NCBI GenBank assembly: GCA_965230045.1
Contig: OZ245940.1
Span: 1,674,001-1,738,000 of the forward strand
Length of the DNA: 64,000 nucleotides
Direction: 5' to 3'
From: G963662905 sp965230045
GTDB lineage: Bacteria > Bacteroidota > Bacteroidia > Bacteroidales > WRLA01
Numbering within the stretch: the first letter of the stretch is position 1; every line of letters starts with the position of its first letter. Position numbers and translations under genes: made by a program. This document shows positions 18,252 to 27,063 of this stretch, in pieces. The notes beneath the pieces were generated by a model, which was not told the origin of the DNA, did not search any database, and worked only from the letters and a program-made list of their open reading frames with translations.

Positions 18252-19089
18252 CAGTGTAATCTACGCCCAGAACAGTTACGGTAATAATTTTATCACATTC
18301 GCCATCACCATAATTAACGGTATAAGGAATTAAAGGGTTTTGAACCGAAACAGTTCCGCTGACATAGTAAAAACAGCCGATATTTTTCCGTAAGGGACTT
18401 GTAATCAGGCGGGCAACTGATACATCTCCAATGGTGCTCACACTGCTTCCTGTAATCAGGTATGCATCATCACGGATATCCAAAGGAGTATCTGCGCCCT
18501 CGATCCATTCCCGGTAACGTTCGCCTTCCCAAAATAATTCCACAGAACCATTGGCTTCACTAAAAGTGATATTCAATTCCGAAACCGCACTAAAATGCAA
18601 ATTTCCATTATCATTTACGCCAAGGTTTGTTAAAAGAATTTCTCCATTGATCAGGTTGTCATTAACAGCATAATCAGATGATGCAATCGAAACCGAACTT
18701 CCTGCCATTGTATAGGGGGCAGACAGTACCATATTAATAGCTCCTCTGCGATATTTGCCGTCCAGACAAAGACAATTTGTCTCGCCAAAATCAATGCTGA
18801 TGGTCATAGGAAACTCAAAGCCACTAAAGTCAATGGAAGCGCATGGGCTCAGGCTCGGAAAATCATCTGCTGCTGATTTATTAATGATACTGATGTGCGC
18901 AAAAGCTTCCGCAGCAACTAATTGCATATCGTCGTTATACGTATCAGCCAGCGAAACGCTTTTGGCTTCGGTCAGCTGAGTATCAGGATTGGCATCCGGA
19001 TTATTATCGTCATTTTCATCATCCTTACAGGCAGAAAATAAAACAGTTAAGCTCAGTAAAAAGACTAGTAGTTTAAATGCGTTTTTCAT
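18238..19089 (-). CDS. Hypothetical lipoprotein
   Basis: A 283-residue envelope lipoprotein I do not recognise. It begins with a signal peptide ending in a lipobox (LTVLFSAC), followed by an acidic linker (KDDENDDNNPDANPD). In many Bacteroidota such acidic residues right after the lipid Cys serve as a surface-export signal. The body is rich in beta-strands and contains a cysteine pair, C-L-C in ETNCLCLDGKYRRG, and a further Cys near the C-terminus. Its tail overlaps the MATE gene by 14 bp, tail to tail. Confidence 0.7.
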   Translation of the reverse strand: MKNAFKLLVFLLSLTVLFSACKDDENDDNNPDANPDTQLTEAKSVSLADTYNDDMQLVAAEAFAHISIINKSAADDFPSLSPCASIDFSGFEFPMTISIDFGETNCLCLDGKYRRGAINMVLSAPYTMAGSSVSIASSDYAVNDNLINGEILLTNLGVNDNGNLHFSAVSELNITFSEANGSVELFWEGERYREWIEGADTPLDIRDDAYLITGSSVSTIGDVSVARLITSPLRKNIGCFYYVSGTVSVQNPLIPYTVNYGDGECDKIITVTVLGVDYTVTLP

Positions 19090-19122
19090 TTTTTAAGTTT
19101 TTTTGATTTTTAGAGGATGTTT

Positions 19123-19851
19123 TTACTCCCAACCCTGTGCCAAAACATCAATGATGTGCATGGTTTTGATGGGCAAACGTTGCTTTTTGATATAGCCTTC
19201 CTGGTGCATCAGGCAGGATAAATCAGTAGAAACAATAAACTCGGCGCCGGTTTCCAGCGCGTTTTCCACCTTTTGTTCGGCCATGGCTGAGCTGATTGCT
19301 TCGTGCTTTGCGGCAAAAGTTCCCCCGAAACCGCAACAGGTATCCGTGTCTTTCATCTCGCGCAATTCCAGTCCTTTTACTTTTTCGAGCAGCAGGCGGG
19401 GTTCGCTTTTGATGCCGTATTCCCGCAATGCCGCACAGGAATCATGATAGGTTACGCTGTGTTCGAATTTTGCTCCAAGATCCGTTACATGCATCACGTT
19501 TACAAGGAAATCCGTAAACTCAAAAATATTTTTTTGAAGCTGTTTGTACTCATTGTGCAATGCAGTGTTGTGGAACAGGCGGTGGTAATAGTTGCGCACA
19601 TATCCCACACAGGAAGCGCTTGGCCCCACAACAGGACGGTTGTTCGGGAAATCTTTGATAAATTTCGTGCCGATTTTTTTTGCTTCCTCCCAATCGCCAC
19701 TGTTGAAAGCCATTTGCCCACAGCAGGTCTGTTCGGTATTGTAATGGACGGAAATATCCAGTTTTTCAAGGATTTTAATCATATTCATCGCTGTATTGGG
19801 ATACAGCTGATCAATAAAACAAGGAATGAAAAGGTCAACGATCATATGCAT
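19123..19851 (-). CDS. (Fe-S)-binding protein of the LutA/YkgE type
   Basis: A 242-residue cytoplasmic protein with two CCG domains: Q-x-CCGQMAFNSGD in the first half and DTCCGFGGTFAAKH in the second, plus other Cys residues in CFIDQLYP and SC. The family member LutA works with LutB and LutC in lactate oxidation to pyruvate. Here no lutB or lutC is adjacent, so the partner must be elsewhere or the role differs. The start may be the internal ATG two codons later. A TAACTTTG motif at 19863-19870 on the minus strand is a fitting -7 element. The upstream ppx gene is co-directional with 53 bp between. Confidence 0.85.
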   Translation of the reverse strand: MHMIVDLFIPCFIDQLYPNTAMNMIKILEKLDISVHYNTEQTCCGQMAFNSGDWEEAKKIGTKFIKDFPNNRPVVGPSASCVGYVRNYYHRLFHNTALHNEYKQLQKNIFEFTDFLVNVMHVTDLGAKFEHSVTYHDSCAALREYGIKSEPRLLLEKVKGLELREMKDTDTCCGFGGTFAAKHEAISSAMAEQKVENALETGAEFIVSTDLSCLMHQEGYIKKQRLPIKTMHIIDVLAQGWE

Positions 19852-19904
19852 TATTTGTTCTGCAAAGTTAAGAAATACCTTTTTGTGGCGAAGGATTTGT
19901 CCGT

Positions 19905-20792
19905 TTATTCAGTTTTCGATTTTTCCTTTCTGAAAAGCTCATGTACCAGCCCGTCAACCAGCCCGATTTTCGGTACCACAATACTTTCGGCCTGGCAGTG
20001 GTGCATGATAAACAGGAAAATCTGTGCAGCGGGAACGATTACATCGGCGCGGTCGGGTCTGAGACCGAGCTTGTCCACACGGTCTTCGATACTAAAGGAG
20101 CGCAAATGTTCATAAGCGCGGGTCAATTGAAACTGGAACAGGGTTATGGATTGCGGATTGCCGTATATTTTATTGATTTTATTGATGTTGCCTCCGGAAC
20201 CAATGATATTGGCCTGCATTACTTCTTCGCAATGTGCGTCAAGCCAGCCGCTTAGTGCGTCCCATTCGCCTTCAGGAACCTGTTCGTTTAAAATACGAAT
20301 TGTACCGATTTTAAAGGAATGCAGGTCAATCAGTTTGTCGCCATCGGTCAGGGATAGCTCAGTGCTGCCACCGCCTACATCAACAAAAAGGGAATAGCGG
20401 TTCTCAGAGGGTAAAATAAAACCAATGTTTTTTCGGATGATGTTGGCTTCTTCCCGTCCATCAATAATTTTTATTTTGATGCCGGTTTCTTCCTCAATCC
20501 GTGAAACAACCGATTTCCCATTGCGGGCTTCGCGCAAAGCAGCCGTTGCTACAGCCTTGAATGCTGCCGGATTATAAACATCGATCAATAGCTTGAATGC
20601 CTGCATGGTTTTTAAAAGGATTTCGGTGCGCTTGGCCGAAATTTTCCCTTTTTTGAAAACATCACTTCCCAAACGGAGTGGTATCCGGATGAGGGTAGCT
20701 TTCTCAACATGTGCTGTGCCTTCTTTTTCGTAGGCATTGGCAAACATCAGCCTGCCTGCATTTGAACCGATATCAATAGCTGCAAATAGCAT
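19905..20792 (-). CDS. Ppx/GppA family phosphatase (exopolyphosphatase)
   Basis: This enzyme removes terminal phosphates from polyphosphate, or the 5' phosphate of pppGpp. The 295-residue protein has the actin-like ATPase fold motifs: AAIDIGSNAGRLM at the N-terminus, VATAALREARNG and LFVDVGGGSTELSL. It lacks the C-terminal HD domains of E. coli PPX, as expected for the short form common in Bacteroidota. The gene follows ppk1 by 4 bp in the same direction, which supports a polyphosphate role over a pppGpp role. Confidence 0.9.
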   Translation of the reverse strand: MLFAAIDIGSNAGRLMFANAYEKEGTAHVEKATLIRIPLRLGSDVFKKGKISAKRTEILLKTMQAFKLLIDVYNPAAFKAVATAALREARNGKSVVSRIEEETGIKIKIIDGREEANIIRKNIGFILPSENRYSLFVDVGGGSTELSLTDGDKLIDLHSFKIGTIRILNEQVPEGEWDALSGWLDAHCEEVMQANIIGSGGNINKINKIYGNPQSITLFQFQLTRAYEHLRSFSIEDRVDKLGLRPDRADVIVPAAQIFLFIMHHCQAESIVVPKIGLVDGLVHELFRKEKSKTE

Positions 20793-20796
20793 GAAA

Positions 20797-22860
20797 TTAG
20801 CTGTCTAACTTGTTTTTATAATATTCATATAAAGCAAATTGCGAACGGAACGCCTGCTCGCCTTCAACTGCTTCTTTATAATTATTGCTTTGCTTGTTGT
20901 CTAATATCCGGGCTTTCACATTGTCCTTCCATTGGGTGTCGAGCATAAATTTCAGCTCTTCCTGCAAGGATTCATCGTAAACAGGGCAAGTAACTTCAAT
21001 GCGGTGATCAAAATTTCGTGGCATCCAGTCGGCCGATGAAATGAAGTACAAAGGTTTTCCCTCATTGGCAAAGATAATAATTCTTGAGTGTTCTAAAAAT
21101 TTATCGACGATGGCAATGGCTTCAATATTTTCGCTTAATCCGGGAATGCCGGGCTTTAAAACGCATATTCCTCTGATAATTAATTTGATGCGCACATTAT
21201 GCTGGCTGGCTTCATAAAGCTTTTCGGCAATGGCTCGATCAACAAGATTATTGAGTTTAATGAAAATAGAGGCTTCTTTGCCTTTTTTTGCGGCTTCAAT
21301 TTCCTTGTCGATAAGTTTGATAAAATGATCCCTGATATTGAAAGGGGCAACAATCAGTTTTTTAAATTCCGGGATGGTATAGCGCGATACGAATAAATCG
21401 AACAGTTTATCCACATCCTGCGCAATATCCTGATTGGCAGTGAACAGGCTGGTGTCTGCATAAACCCGGGCTGTGGATTCATTGAAATTGCCTGTACTGA
21501 TGTTGGCGTAATAAACATTTGCCCCATCCTCTTTGCGCCGGATAACCAACAATTTGGCATGTACTTTAAAGCCGGGGATTGTTTCGATAATGCGTACGCC
21601 TTCTTCTTGTAACCTGCTGGTCCAGTAAATATTGGCTTCTTCATCGAAGCGGGCCTGGATTTCGAGGAAAACCGTAACTTTTTTGCCGTTCCGTGCTGCA
21701 TTGATCAGGGCATTGATTAGGTTGCTGTCGTGGGCGGCGCGGTAAAAGGTCATCTTCACCGAGCGCACATTGGGGTCAATGGAGGCTTCACGCAGCAGGT
21801 CAATCAGGTGGGTCATGCTTTGGTAGGGGTAGTTGAGCATGATGTCGCCTTTTCTCAAACTCCGGAACAAACTGTTGTTGTTCATGAGTGCCGGGTGGGG
21901 CAGGGGCGGGGTTTTGCTAAAATACAAATGCGGTTTGTTGATTTTTGGAAAATCCATAAAATCCTTGAAATTATGATATCGCCCTCCACCTCTTAAACTG
22001 TCTTTTTCGGTGATATTCAGGCGTTTCATAATTCTTTTTAAAGCCTTATCGGGGATTTCACGGTCATAAACAAAACGTACCGGCATGCCTTTTTTTCGCT
22101 TGATCACACTGTCGCGCATATTTTCCAGAAAGCTCTTGGAAACATCATGGTCAATGTCCAGCTCGGCATCGCGCGTAAATTTAATGGTATAAGCTTTGAA
22201 GCGGTCATATCCTAAAACAGCAAAAATATCGTCGAGGCAATAGCGGAGCACATCATCCAGCATAATGATCACCGTTTTGTTTTTTTCGGAGGGAAGGATT
22301 ATAAAACGGCTGAACTTATCGGTGGGGACCCTGAGTACGGCTGCATCTGAATTGTCGGGATCTGCGGAGTCGTGGAGTGTTACCAAAAGGTTGAGGTCGG
22401 CGTCTTTCAGCACATTGAGCAGGTTTTTATTGCGTGCCAGCATAATGGGAAAAAGATGCGGCCGGATGTTTTCGCGGAAAAACCTGCGCAGGTAAATGCC
22501 TTGCTTAGAATCCAGCTCTTCTTCATTCACAATGAAAACCTGTTCATTCTCCAGCTGTGTTCTGATTTCCTGATAAATACGTGTAAAATCTTCTTCCTGA
22601 TGACTGACGATTTCACGGATTTGCTTCAGGGTTTTTCCCGGTTGAAAGCCGGTCTCAATACCTTCCTTTTCTTCAATCCGTGCCAGTCGTTTCATAGTCG
22701 CCACGCGCACACGGAAAAATTCATCACGATTGCTCGAAAAAATTCCCATGAATTTCAGCCGTTCAATCAGTGGGTTCCGTTCATCTTGTGCTTCCTGTAG
22801 CACGCGTTCGTTAAATTGCAGCCAGCTCAGTTCCCTGTTGAGGAGTGTTTCATTTATCAT
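20797..22860 (-). CDS. ppk1: Polyphosphate kinase 1
   Basis: PPK1 polymerises the gamma-phosphate of ATP into polyphosphate, reversibly. The 687 residues cover the full N, head, C1 and C2 domains. The start LNRELSWLQFNERVLQEA is diagnostic. The catalytic His is in FKVHAKLLVI, and the second active-site segment is SADWMPRNFDHRIEV. The gene lies in a tight minus-strand unit: sixA overlaps its start by 11 bp, and ppx follows by 4 bp, so synthesis and breakdown of polyphosphate are co-expressed. Confidence 0.96.
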   Translation of the reverse strand: MINETLLNRELSWLQFNERVLQEAQDERNPLIERLKFMGIFSSNRDEFFRVRVATMKRLARIEEKEGIETGFQPGKTLKQIREIVSHQEEDFTRIYQEIRTQLENEQVFIVNEEELDSKQGIYLRRFFRENIRPHLFPIMLARNKNLLNVLKDADLNLLVTLHDSADPDNSDAAVLRVPTDKFSRFIILPSEKNKTVIIMLDDVLRYCLDDIFAVLGYDRFKAYTIKFTRDAELDIDHDVSKSFLENMRDSVIKRKKGMPVRFVYDREIPDKALKRIMKRLNITEKDSLRGGGRYHNFKDFMDFPKINKPHLYFSKTPPLPHPALMNNNSLFRSLRKGDIMLNYPYQSMTHLIDLLREASIDPNVRSVKMTFYRAAHDSNLINALINAARNGKKVTVFLEIQARFDEEANIYWTSRLQEEGVRIIETIPGFKVHAKLLVIRRKEDGANVYYANISTGNFNESTARVYADTSLFTANQDIAQDVDKLFDLFVSRYTIPEFKKLIVAPFNIRDHFIKLIDKEIEAAKKGKEASIFIKLNNLVDRAIAEKLYEASQHNVRIKLIIRGICVLKPGIPGLSENIEAIAIVDKFLEHSRIIIFANEGKPLYFISSADWMPRNFDHRIEVTCPVYDESLQEELKFMLDTQWKDNVKARILDNKQSNNYKEAVEGEQAFRSQFALYEYYKNKLDS

Positions 22861-23383
22861 TTGCGGAGAATTTTTTCTTGATTTTGCCCGTTTCTTTCAG
22901 CATCTTCGGAATGATATAAAAACGTGTGCTTGCCTTTGCCGTTGGGATGCCTTCCCATTTGTCTGTATCAAAATCAATGCAAACTATTCCGGAAGTGGGC
23001 AGCCAGTCGATGGTGTTGCCGTTAAACTCATTGGCAAAATAGGTGAAAGTTGGGTTGTGGCCAACAATCATCAACTTGTCAATTGTGTCTTCGGTTTCAA
23101 AAATAACTTCATAAATTTTGTTGATATTGGCCTCATAAAGGTTATGCACGGATTCTACACGAATACTGTCTCCGGCTGTTTTGCCAATAATTTTTGCTGT
23201 TTCGCGTGCCCGCACTGCATGGCTGCTTTTGATCAGCTCGGGCAGGCATTTTTCCCGCTCCAGAAAGCGGGCAATTTTTTTTGTTTTGCGTATTCCTTCT
23301 TCGAGCAATGGGCGCTCATAATCTTCTATGTTTGGATAATCCCAACTGCTTTTTGCATGACGGAGAATAAATAGTGTTTTCAT
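22850..23383 (-). CDS. Histidine phosphatase family protein, SixA-like
   Basis: A 177-residue member of the histidine phosphatase superfamily. The phospho-acceptor motif is LRHAKSSWD at residues 7-15, followed by the R in ARETA and the second catalytic His in VGHNPTF. The short length and sequence type match SixA, which removes phosphate from phosphohistidine on signalling or PTS proteins. Its gene overlaps ppk1 by 11 bp, so it is translated with PPK1, an enzyme that itself goes through a phosphohistidine intermediate. The role within the polyphosphate unit is inferred only. Confidence 0.88.
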   Translation of the reverse strand: MKTLFILRHAKSSWDYPNIEDYERPLLEEGIRKTKKIARFLEREKCLPELIKSSHAVRARETAKIIGKTAGDSIRVESVHNLYEANINKIYEVIFETEDTIDKLMIVGHNPTFTYFANEFNGNTIDWLPTSGIVCIDFDTDKWEGIPTAKASTRFYIIPKMLKETGKIKKKFSANDK

Positions 23384-23508
23384 AATCCCGTTTTTATTGA
23401 TTTCGTCTGCTTGTGGTTAAATATCCGGTAAAGTTAATGTTTATACGAGGATATGCATAAAGCTGAGGTTAAAAATTTATAAAATCCAGCTCGTCGGTTT
23501 TGATAAAG

Positions 23509-23920
23509 CGGTTCTACTAAGAATTTCGTGGGTATTCATAAAGTTTGAGAATAAAAATATTTAGAGAAAATTAATAGATTATTTATGAAAAAACTTGAGT
23601 TCCAACAGATTCCTTCCTCCACAAAGCCTTAATCACTTCGTTTGGCTTTGTTCCGATCGGAATGACGATGTTCATTAATCGTTTAAGGCAAATGCGGCCT
23701 GGTCACTGAGCGGAGTCGAAGTGCGCCGCATTTGCCCTCTGACTTTTAAAACCCGTCATTCCGACAAAGTTTTCCGAAGCATGAGGAAAACTTTGGAGGA
23801 ATCTGTAGGAGATTTATCAGTTTTTCTTTCCACTAAATTCCCAGTAGAACCGATAAAGCCAAGTGTTGCCATAGGTATTGTTTTCCTGAAGGCTGGGATC
23901 GGACATTATGGACAGAGACT
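23509..23920. repeat. Palindromic intergenic repeat element, copy 1
   Basis: This ~410-bp stretch is a diverged copy of the fold-back element at 45776-46302. Shared segments in the same order include AATTTCGTGGGT, AACAGATTCC, CAAAGCCTTAATCA, GGCAAATGCGGC, GCCGCATTTGCC, GTCATTCCGACAAAG, GAGGAATCTGT and the end GACAGA-ACT. Arms visible here: GGCAAATGCGGC (23687-23698) with its complement at 23725-23736; AAAGTTTTCC/GGAAAACTTT at 23766-23794. The central loop holds CACTGAGCGGAGTCGAAGTG, a motif I recall from intergenic repeats of Bacteroidota. No gene is present; a fragmentary open frame here is not coding. Confidence 0.85.
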
Positions 23921-23936
23921 AAATTATGCTTCGCAC

Positions 23937-23967
23937 TTTGAATATTAGAACAAGCTGGTTAAATTTG
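23937..23967 (+). promoter_or_regulatory. Promoter of the C1 peptidase gene
   Basis: TTTG at 23937-23940 and TAAATTTG at 23960-23967 are separated by exactly 19 bp. This is a complete match to the Bacteroidota housekeeping promoter (TTTG, 19 bp, TAnnTTTG). The leader would be about 40 nt. Confidence 0.75.
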
Positions 23968-24014
23968 CCCACATATAACTAACTCCGCCCTAAAGGGCGT
24001 TAAATAAAATTATT

Positions 24015-25226
24015 ATGACAAAGAAGTTTTTATCAGGATTCGCGATTATGCTGCTCGCGTATTTCCTTATGCCACAACCTGTTATTGCACAGGAAGAAGA
24101 AAAGGAAGAAGGCTACGTTTTTGAGATGGTGAAAGAAATTCCCCATACAAGCGTAAAAGACCAAAACCGTTCCGGTACCTGCTGGAGCTTTTCTACCATC
24201 GGATTTCTGGAATCAGAACTGATGCGCACCGGAAAAGGCGAATACGACCTTTCCGAAATGTTTACCGTACGCAATTCCTATGCTGATAAAGCCGAAAAAT
24301 ATGTGCGCATGCACGGAGCCCTGAATTTTGGTGGCGGTGGCGCCTGCCACGATGTGACCAATTGCTGGGCAAAATACGGTATTGTTCCCGAAGAAGCTTA
24401 TAAGGGATTAAGCTATGGCATGGACAATCATGCTCATGGAGAGTTTGATGCGGTTCTTGATGGCTACATGGAAGCAGTCCTGAAAAATAAAAACCGTCAG
24501 CTGAGCCCGGCATGGTACGAAGGTTTGAACGGAATCCTTGATGCATATCTGGGCGATTATCCGGAAACTTTCACCTACGAAGGCGTGGAATATACGCCCG
24601 AAAGTTTCGCTGAAGAGCTGGGTCTTGATATGAACGATTACGTGGAGATTTCATCTTTTACGCACCAGCCGTTCTATGAAAAATTCATCCTCGAAGTACC
24701 CGACAACTGGGCATGGGGCGAAGTTTATAATGTGCCGCTCAACGAAATGATCGAGATAATCGACAATTCACTCGAAGAAGGTTATAGCGTTGCCTGGGCG
24801 TCGGATGTGAGCCATAAAGGATTTTCTTTCCGTAATGGTGTTGCCGTTATCCCGGAAACCGATATTGAGGAGATGGACAATTCGGAACGCCTGAAATGGG
24901 AAAAAATGGATAGCCGCGAACGCAGCAAAATGCTGTATGCTTTTGATAAACCGCGCCAGGAGAAAAAAATTACACAGGAAATGCGCCAGGAAATGTTCGA
25001 TAATTACAAAACACAGGACGATCACGGAATGCAGCTTGTGGGTATTGCCAAAGACCAGAATGGTTCAAAATACTATTATGTTAAAAACAGCTGGGCTGAT
25101 GACAGTAATAAATACGATGGTTATTTCTATGTTTCTGTTCCTTTTGTTGAGCTGCAGACCACCTGTATTATGGTGAACAAAAATGCAATTCCTAAAGAAA
25201 TTAAAAAGAAACTGGGCATCAAGTAA
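24015..25226 (+). CDS. Secreted papain-fold (C1) peptidase of the bleomycin hydrolase/PepC type
   Basis: A 403-residue cysteine peptidase exported to the periplasm or beyond. A signal peptide of about 26 residues ends at VIAQ. The catalytic triad is visible: Cys56 in DQNRSGTCWSF with the oxyanion Gln50, a His near 336 in DDHGMQLVG and an Asn near 358 in VKNSWAD. The order and spacing match the C1B bleomycin hydrolase/PepC family, which trims peptides as an aminopeptidase; PepC itself is cytoplasmic, so the signal peptide sets this group apart. It has a strong promoter and its own terminator. Confidence 0.92.
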   Translation: MTKKFLSGFAIMLLAYFLMPQPVIAQEEEKEEGYVFEMVKEIPHTSVKDQNRSGTCWSFSTIGFLESELMRTGKGEYDLSEMFTVRNSYADKAEKYVRMHGALNFGGGGACHDVTNCWAKYGIVPEEAYKGLSYGMDNHAHGEFDAVLDGYMEAVLKNKNRQLSPAWYEGLNGILDAYLGDYPETFTYEGVEYTPESFAEELGLDMNDYVEISSFTHQPFYEKFILEVPDNWAWGEVYNVPLNEMIEIIDNSLEEGYSVAWASDVSHKGFSFRNGVAVIPETDIEEMDNSERLKWEKMDSRERSKMLYAFDKPRQEKKITQEMRQEMFDNYKTQDDHGMQLVGIAKDQNGSKYYYVKNSWADDSNKYDGYFYVSVPFVELQTTCIMVNKNAIPKEIKKKLGIK

Positions 25227-25244
25227 TAACTTGAGAGATCAAAT

Positions 25245-25279
25245 AAAAAGCCACTTGTTTTGAGTGGCTTTTTATTTTT
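25245..25279 (+). terminator. Terminator of the C1 peptidase gene
   Basis: AAAAAGCCACT (25245-25255) pairs perfectly with AGTGGCTTTTT (25263-25273), and a T-rich tail follows. Confidence 0.9.
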
Positions 25280-25308
25280 CTGTAGTTTTGATGTACTAAA
25301 GTATTGCA

Positions 25309-27063
25309 ATGATCAAAGTTTTGGGGAGCTTTAAAAAATGGAATTATTCTAAATACTTCAGGGAGGTGATTATCCTTTTTGTGATGGCGCTCACATTGAT
25401 CGCTTTTTACGAAAAGCCGTCAAAGCATATTCTCGCTGATGGCCTGGGTTACTACGAATATCTCCCTTCCCTATTTATCCATCATGATTTTGTCCGAAAA
25501 GATGCAGCTAAATCTGATACCGCTTTGTATGCACGGGTTTCTGCACTTGGCGACAGGATTTACACAAGTTATGAAGAAAAATTGGTGACTAAATATCCGG
25601 TAGGAACAGCGTTGATGGTTTCACCTTTTTTCGGTCTTGCATCTTTGTACGCTGATATTTTTTTACCGCAATCGGATTTTACAGGATATGAGCTTGTTTT
25701 TCAAAATTTTATGCTTTTAGCATCCGCCTTTTATTTGTTTCTGGCTTTGGTGCTTTTTAGGCGGTTTCTCGAAAGCTTTAAAATGAAAAGCAGAACCATA
25801 GTCTGGACACAGGTTTTAATGCTTTTTGCTACCTCATTGGTTCATTATGTATATAATTTCCCAACCTACAGCCATGTTTACTCATTGTTTTTAATCAGCG
25901 GATATTTATTGTTTTTGCGCAGGTTCTTTCTGTACCAAAGATCAAAGGACTTCCTTTATACAGCTTTGATTTTTGCTTTTATACTGCTTGTTCGTCAGGC
26001 AAATGCCATTGTTTTGCTGTTGATTCCTTTTCTGGCCGGCTCGCTGCAAAATATGATTTTTTCGATATCAGGAATATTGCGCAAGCCCTTTATTTTGCTT
26101 TTTGCAACATTGATCGTTGCGGCTGCACTTTCGGTGCAAAGCCTGGCTTATTATCTCCAAACAGGTCATTTTTGGGTTTATTCTTATCAGGGAGAAGGCT
26201 TTAATTTTTTGGACCCACAGTTTACCAACATCCTGTTTAGCTACAAAAAAGGATTGTTCATCTATACGCCTGTTTTATTGCTTACAGCACCCGGCTTAAT
26301 GCTGATGTTTAAAGAAAAGCTATATTTCCTGGCGCGGAGCTGGCTGGGTTTCTCACTTTTTCTTATATATTTTCTCTCAAGCTGGTGGGCGTGGTCTTAT
26401 GGCGGAAGTTTTGGTCACCGAGCCTTTATTGACTTCTATCCGGTTTTATTCTTTCCAATAGCATTTTTGCTCGATAAAGCTCAAAAAGTGCCAGGAACAA
26501 TTGCTCTTATCTATAGTCTTGCAACTATTCCAATCCTGTTAATCCAATTATATCAGTATCAAAATTATATACTTACGAAAAACACAATGGATGCTCAGAA
26601 ATACTGGAAAGTGTTTTTGAAAACCAATAGCAAATACAGGGGGCTGCTGTGGAAAAAAACATATGATCTGGATGATTACGCTCCAGATACAGCCTACATC
26701 ATTGGAGATAAAACAGCAGAAGCAGGGAAATACCGTGAAATATTTGTCGGAGATTGGGTGCCAAAAGACCAAAGCCGTGAGCATATCTTGCGGCTATCAT
26801 TTGAAAATGATTTTATCGAGGATAATGATGTCCGGATTTTAATGGAGATCAAAAATAATGAGGGTAAAAACATCTATTATTCACTAAAACCCCTGATCCA
26901 TTATGCAAATAGTGATTTTGGGTACACTCAATCCGGGTTCTGGGATTACAAAATCAAATTGGATCAAGTAAAAAACAAATATGAGATCCGTATATTTTTC
27001 AAAGACCTTGATCAAAAAATCACAATACGGAATACAAAGCTGGAGATCAAAACACCGGAATAG
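25309..27063 (+). CDS. Multi-pass membrane protein, probable GT-C fold glycosyltransferase
   Basis: A 584-residue protein with roughly 10-12 hydrophobic segments between residues 20 and 430, then a soluble C-terminal domain of about 150 residues rich in beta-strand patterns. After the first membrane helix comes LADGLGYYEYLPSLF, which resembles the acidic first loop of polyprenyl-phosphate-sugar-dependent GT-C enzymes (PMT/ArnT type). Such enzymes transfer a sugar from a lipid carrier on the outer face of the inner membrane. The assignment rests on topology and this loop, so it is tentative. The convergent neighbour is a DPM1-like synthase that could make the lipid-linked donor. Confidence 0.65.
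   Translation: MIKVLGSFKKWNYSKYFREVIILFVMALTLIAFYEKPSKHILADGLGYYEYLPSLFIHHDFVRKDAAKSDTALYARVSALGDRIYTSYEEKLVTKYPVGTALMVSPFFGLASLYADIFLPQSDFTGYELVFQNFMLLASAFYLFLALVLFRRFLESFKMKSRTIVWTQVLMLFATSLVHYVYNFPTYSHVYSLFLISGYLLFLRRFFLYQRSKDFLYTALIFAFILLVRQANAIVLLLIPFLAGSLQNMIFSISGILRKPFILLFATLIVAAALSVQSLAYYLQTGHFWVYSYQGEGFNFLDPQFTNILFSYKKGLFIYTPVLLLTAPGLMLMFKEKLYFLARSWLGFSLFLIYFLSSWWAWSYGGSFGHRAFIDFYPVLFFPIAFLLDKAQKVPGTIALIYSLATIPILLIQLYQYQNYILTKNTMDAQKYWKVFLKTNSKYRGLLWKKTYDLDDYAPDTAYIIGDKTAEAGKYREIFVGDWVPKDQSREHILRLSFENDFIEDNDVRILMEIKNNEGKNIYYSLKPLIHYANSDFGYTQSGFWDYKIKLDQVKNKYEIRIFFKDLDQKITIRNTKLEIKTPE

Noticed and set aside
23509..23920. CRISPR array
   Set aside because: Repeated parts are inverted arms of a palindrome, not direct repeats with regular spacers.
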